NCBI GenBank assembly: GCA_900769375.1
Contig: CAAGGN010000067.1
Span: 1 to 8,266 of the forward strand
Source: Clostridia bacterium
GTDB taxonomy: Bacteria > Bacillota > Clostridia > Oscillospirales > Acutalibacteraceae
Length of the DNA stretch: 8,266 nt
Reading direction: 5' to 3'
Below, in pieces: positions 5,999 through 8,266 of the stretch. The position numbers and the translations under genes are program-made. Each line of letters starts with the position of its first letter. The stretch's first letter is position 1. Under the pieces are notes generated by a model. It did no database searches. It was given only the letters and a program-made list of their open reading frames with translations, and was not told the origin of the DNA.

Positions 5999-7366
5999 TT
6001 AAATGCCTTCGGTTTCGGCAAGGAAGTTATATTCGTTTGTGATGGTATTCCAGGTTACAGGTCCCACAGCGCCGTTTACGGGAAGCCCGTAAAGTTGCTG
6101 AAAGGTTTCTACGGCGGTTCTGGTTTGAGATCCGAAATATCCCGTTACGGGAAGCTCCGGAAGCTCCTCGACAAATCTTCCGATAAAACTTAAATAGGTT
6201 TGCAAATCACTTATGTCACTGCCCGACATACCCTCGCTTAAAAAATATCCGGGATAGATTTTTGCCCGTGTTCCCGCGTAACCTTGAGGCAGAGAACCGA
6301 CGGTTTCTCTATATGCATTTTGCAGATTTATCCAGGTGGGCGAGGTAACAATTCCCGTGGGGGTGAGACCGTAGGCGGTTTGAAATCGTTTGACCGCCTC
6401 GGTTGTGGCGGCGTCAAAGACGCCGTTTAAAGAGGCACTTAAAAGATTAGGGTTGAAATAAGCGAGGATATTGAGGTAATACTGCAAGGTTTTAACCGCA
6501 ATTCCTTGCATACCTTGCGAGAGCCGTGTGGAAAAAGGAAGGGTTGCTTCTTCTAAGGTAACACCTTCGGAAACCAAGTCGGATAAGCTTTTCACACCTA
6601 TATAATATTGCTGAATTTTATACCAGGTGGATTTATCCACGGTGCCGCTTTGACTGAGGTTGAAAATTTCTTGAAATTTTCGCACCGCCGCCTCGGTATC
6701 GACGCCGAAAACCCCATCGGTACGAGCAATGCGTGGAATGGCAGGGTAATTCTGACCTATGCGGTTTAACTCCACCTGAATTCGCCGCACGTTATTGCCC
6801 GAATCACCAATTACCAAAGGGGCTCCTGGGTAGGATTCCTCAACTTCGCCTACGGGGGCATCGGTTACAATATCTATATTATCTCCGTAAAAGCGCTGTA
6901 AAATTTGGTAGGGTACGAGACCTTCATTTGCAAGGGAAACCGAACCCCATTGAGAAAGACCCTCGCAGGTGGAGGTAGTGCCGTTGCAAAACTGAGCAAA
7001 AAGGGGCTCGATATTACCCTGCCTTACTATGTAATCGTTAAAAATTTCATCAACAATACGGCTTATATTTTCAAAAACCTCGCCGTCTTTATTAAAGGCC
7101 TGGTCAAAGGCGGTGGTATTTGTAATATCAAAATTATATCCGCGGGACCTGTACCACTCGGTGTAAATTCGGTTAAGCGCATAGGAAATTATGGCGTAAA
7201 TATTAGCCCGAAGGGCGTTTTCAGGCCAGGTGGGGTATATTTCGTTGCTGGCCACGTTTTTAATATAGTAATCGAAGGGTACGGTTACGTTTTCGGCATT
7301 ACTGTCGGGCGCGCCTAAATGCACGGTTATATTTTGGGGAATTACGGGTGTGTTGACGGTGGGCAT
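5999..7366 (-). CDS. sleC: SleC-like spore cortex hydrolase: SpoIID-type catalytic domain plus three peptidoglycan-binding modules
   Basis: This is a probable spore cortex-lytic enzyme acting on cortex peptidoglycan during germination. The 455-residue protein has no signal peptide. Residues about 30-168 form a SpoIID/SleC-type domain: NVASNEIYPTWPENALRAN (37-55) with Glu49 at the place of the catalytic glutamate of SpoIID lytic transglycosylases, YALNRIYTEWYRSRGYNFDI (62-81), and Cys127-x6-Cys134 leading to GLSQWGSVSLA. Three PG_binding_1 repeats follow (about 186-251, 282-349, 377-444), each with the pattern L..G..G..V..LQ...., G.FG..T..AV..FQ...GL...G and a closing TW. As I recall clostridial SleC, it carries an N-terminal pro-domain in the same chain and one such module; here the pro-domain-like part is the separate gene just upstream, and there are two extra modules. 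The ATG at 7366 follows GAGGTGA, which contains the TGA stop of that gene. Naming it SleC is inference; a related SpoIID-like cortex or septal hydrolase is the alternative. Confidence 0.82.
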   Translation of the reverse strand: MPTVNTPVIPQNITVHLGAPDSNAENVTVPFDYYIKNVASNEIYPTWPENALRANIYAIISYALNRIYTEWYRSRGYNFDITNTTAFDQAFNKDGEVFENISRIVDEIFNDYIVRQGNIEPLFAQFCNGTTSTCEGLSQWGSVSLANEGLVPYQILQRFYGDNIDIVTDAPVGEVEESYPGAPLVIGDSGNNVRRIQVELNRIGQNYPAIPRIARTDGVFGVDTEAAVRKFQEIFNLSQSGTVDKSTWYKIQQYYIGVKSLSDLVSEGVTLEEATLPFSTRLSQGMQGIAVKTLQYYLNILAYFNPNLLSASLNGVFDAATTEAVKRFQTAYGLTPTGIVTSPTWINLQNAYRETVGSLPQGYAGTRAKIYPGYFLSEGMSGSDISDLQTYLSFIGRFVEELPELPVTGYFGSQTRTAVETFQQLYGLPVNGAVGPVTWNTITNEYNFLAETEGI

Positions 7367-7372
7367 ATATTT

Positions 7373-7379
7373 TCACCTC
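7373..7379 (-). promoter_or_regulatory. Ribosome binding site overlapping the upstream stop codon
   Basis: GAGGTGA on the minus strand lies 6 bases before the ATG at 7366. It overlaps the TGA stop (7380-7378) of the 171-residue gene, so the ribosome ending one protein sits on the initiation site of the next. This argues for a genuine two-gene arrangement with coupled translation and similar output of both proteins. Confidence 0.75.
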
Positions 7380-7893
7380 ATAAATCAAATTTTGGGAAAT
7401 CTGAGAAGGGACGGGGGGCATCGTTTTTACCCGCCGCGCCCGATAAGGTCAGGTCGGCGCTTTGAAGGGACACGGTATTCGGGAAAACGGGAATATCGGT
7501 TTCAAGCCAATCGACAAACCCATCGGATTTAACCGATATATTATAAAGAGCATAGGGTGTGATGCCGTTCCCCGCCGTCTGCGAGGCGCCAAAAGGGGGA
7601 GTGGCGAGTATAAATTTTTTAGTTCTTCCGCTCTCGTCGGTATAGTCCTTATCAATTTCCTCGGCGTTTCCGGGGGTGCCCTTGTAAACCGTTACAAGCG
7701 CGTTCGTTACGGGAAAAAGTCCTTTTAAAGAGGTCACGCTTACAATCAGTCCTCCCCTTTGCATATCGGGATTAACACCTTCTTCTCTTGTTGCCGAATC
7801 CTCTGTATTCACTGAAACCGCAGGGATATTACCCGCCCTTTTTTGCATTTCCCTCATTTCCTTTAAATATTTATCCATCATATTTTTATCCAT
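7378..7893 (-). CDS. Beta-sandwich protein resembling the SleC pro-domain (carboxypeptidase-regulatory-like fold)
   Basis: This is a 171-residue protein without a signal peptide or membrane helix. Residues 1-22 form a charged, Met-rich probable helix; 23-46 look like a flexible linker; about 47-152 resemble a carboxypeptidase-regulatory-like or CNA-B-like beta-sandwich, with GGLIVSVTSLKGLFPVTNA, VTVYKG, DESGRTKKFIL, ATPPFGASQT, ITPYALYNISVKSDGF and IPVFPNTVSLQ. As I remember it, the N-terminal pro-region of clostridial SleC has the same order of features (xLIV, PxxNAxV, GQT, APP...SQ, PYxLYxLxVxxxGF, V...TxxLQ), so this gene probably encodes that region as its own protein. Its likely role would be chaperoning, inhibiting or locating the downstream hydrolase; that is inference. 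The ATG at 7893 is supported by AAAGGAG (7907-7901). It is the first gene of the pair, 11 bases ahead of the hydrolase gene. The C-terminal tail from about 153 (GAAGKNDAPRPFSDFPKFDL) is probably disordered. Confidence 0.75.
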   Translation of the reverse strand: MDKNMMDKYLKEMREMQKRAGNIPAVSVNTEDSATREEGVNPDMQRGGLIVSVTSLKGLFPVTNALVTVYKGTPGNAEEIDKDYTDESGRTKKFILATPPFGASQTAGNGITPYALYNISVKSDGFVDWLETDIPVFPNTVSLQSADLTLSGAAGKNDAPRPFSDFPKFDL

Positions 7894-7900
7894 AAAATCT

Positions 7901-7907
7901 CTCCTTT
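7901..7907 (-). promoter_or_regulatory. Ribosome binding site of the SleC pro-domain-like gene
   Basis: AAAGGAG on the minus strand, 7 bases before the ATG at 7893, confirms the start of the 171-residue protein. Confidence 0.75.
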
Positions 7908-7965
7908 ATGTTTCTTACTTAATATATATGCAACTCAAAAAATATTATTTTTATTAGTATTAAAA

Positions 7966-7998
7966 GCGACAGTTTTTGCACTTCTATCATTGTATAAT
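7966..7998 (+). promoter_or_regulatory. Candidate Spo0A-dependent promoter of spoIIGA
   Basis: A perfect TATAAT lies at 7993-7998, 20 bases before the spoIIGA ATG, but no good -35 hexamer is found 16-18 bases upstream. In its place GCGACAG (7966-7972) reads CTGTCGC on the other strand, sharing the TGTCG core of the Spo0A box (TGTCGAA) but not the last two bases. In B. subtilis spoIIG is a sigma-A promoter lacking a properly spaced -35 and activated by Spo0A~P bound there, so the arrangement is plausible. The box match is only partial. Confidence 0.4.
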
Positions 7999-8018
7999 TG
8001 AAATCGGAGTTGATTTTT

Positions 8019-8266
8019 ATGGTGGTTTATGCCGACGTTTTGATAGTGCTTAATTTTATAGTGGATTATTTTTTGATTAAGCTAACAGCGCATATAACCA
8101 AAACCCATATAAAAATATTTCGTATGGTTATAGCCGCATTTATAGGAGCCCTTTTTTCTCTTTACATATTTCTGCCGACTTTAAATTCGTTTTTAGAAAT
8201 ACTTTTGAAACTTTTCTCCTCTGCAATAACGGTTTTTGCGGGATTTGGCTTTGGAAATATAAGGCG
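8019..8266 (+). CDS. spoIIGA: Sigma-E processing peptidase SpoIIGA (N-terminal part, 3'-truncated)
   Basis: SpoIIGA is a membrane-embedded aspartic protease in the sporulation septum, on the mother-cell side, that cleaves pro-sigma-E after the SpoIIR signal from the forespore. The 82 visible codons begin MVVYADVLIVLNFIVDYFLI, which matches the family N-terminus (VYxDVLxxxNFxxDxxLL), followed by LTAHITKTH, an arginine-containing segment and RMVIAAFIGALFSLYIFLP. Three hydrophobic stretches are visible (about 5-23, 38-54, 60-80), consistent with the multi-helix N-terminal half; the protease domain with its catalytic aspartate lies beyond the window. The ATG has GGAG at 8006-8009, 9 bases upstream; a GTG immediately follows but is spaced less well. 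In this group spoIIGA is usually followed by sigE and sigG, which would lie outside. It is divergent from the SleC-like pair. Identification rests on the N-terminus only. Confidence 0.85.
   Translation, partial: MVVYADVLIVLNFIVDYFLIKLTAHITKTHIKIFRMVIAAFIGALFSLYIFLPTLNSFLEILLKLFSSAITVFAGFGFGNIR

Larger units (their letters stand above)
7894..8018. other. AT-rich divergent promoter region between the SleC-like pair and spoIIGA
   Basis: This 125-base gap must hold promoters for both directions. Toward the minus-strand pair I see CATATATA (7930-7923), similar to the -10 of sporulation sigma factors such as sigma-E, about 30 bases before the ATG, but without a convincing -35 element at the right spacing. 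Toward spoIIGA there is a TATAAT (7993-7998). No small ORF and no stable RNA structure is apparent. Confidence 0.5.

Noticed and set aside
5983..6000. Short inverted repeat GAATTT/AAATTC with a tetraloop and a plus-strand T-run
   Set aside because: The stem is weak and AT-rich, and the T-run is on the strand with no transcript. In the direction of transcription no T-run follows, so it is not a terminator for the SleC-like gene.
7367..7377. Split of the SleC-like pair as a sequencing or assembly frameshift
   Set aside because: The upstream gene ends in a plausible disordered tail, and the downstream gene has its own ATG with a well-spaced ribosome binding site. A single-base error would not create both.

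Overview
The window reads as chromosomal DNA of an endospore-forming Clostridia-type member of the Bacillota. The reasons are a three-subunit GerA-family germinant receptor, a SleC-like cortex hydrolase, the start of spoIIGA, purine-rich AGGAGG-type ribosome binding sites, TTGACA/TATAAT-like promoters and AT-rich intergenic DNA. No mobile element, CRISPR array, tRNA or rRNA is visible, and the species cannot be named from this sequence.

Layout, left to right. (1) At 1-957 (+) lies the 3' three quarters of a uracil permease, followed by a strong intrinsic terminator at 991-1023. (2) At 1002-2507 (-) lies malQ, a complete GH77 4-alpha-glucanotransferase that converges on the permease; its last codons and stop are built into the terminator hairpin. 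Its sigma-A-like promoter is at 2548-2576. (3) At 2573-5932 (-) lies a tightly overlapping tricistron in the order A-C-B for a spore germinant receptor: a GerAA-type subunit, a GerAC-type lipoprotein and a shortened GerAB-type transporter subunit. (4) At 5999-7893 (-) lie two coupled genes, a 171-residue beta-sandwich protein and a 455-residue SpoIID-like hydrolase with three peptidoglycan-binding modules. Together they resemble the pro-domain and the catalytic part of clostridial SleC, encoded here as two polypeptides. (5) At 7894-8018 is a short AT-rich divergent promoter region, and at 8019-8266 (+) the N-terminus of SpoIIGA, the membrane protease that processes pro-sigma-E, running off the window.

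Biology. The minus-strand block from 7893 to 2573 is a germination cluster. The receptor would sense germinants at the inner spore membrane, and the SleC-like enzyme would degrade cortex peptidoglycan, so the signal and the output sit side by side, next to an early sporulation gene. The permease and MalQ are ordinary metabolic neighbours.

The most notable observations are the split SleC-like architecture with extra peptidoglycan-binding modules, a GerAB-type subunit that seems to lack its last two helices and starts with TTG, and compact 3'-end arrangements (a terminator inside the malQ 3' end, and the malQ -35 box overlapping the stop codon of the GerAB-type gene).
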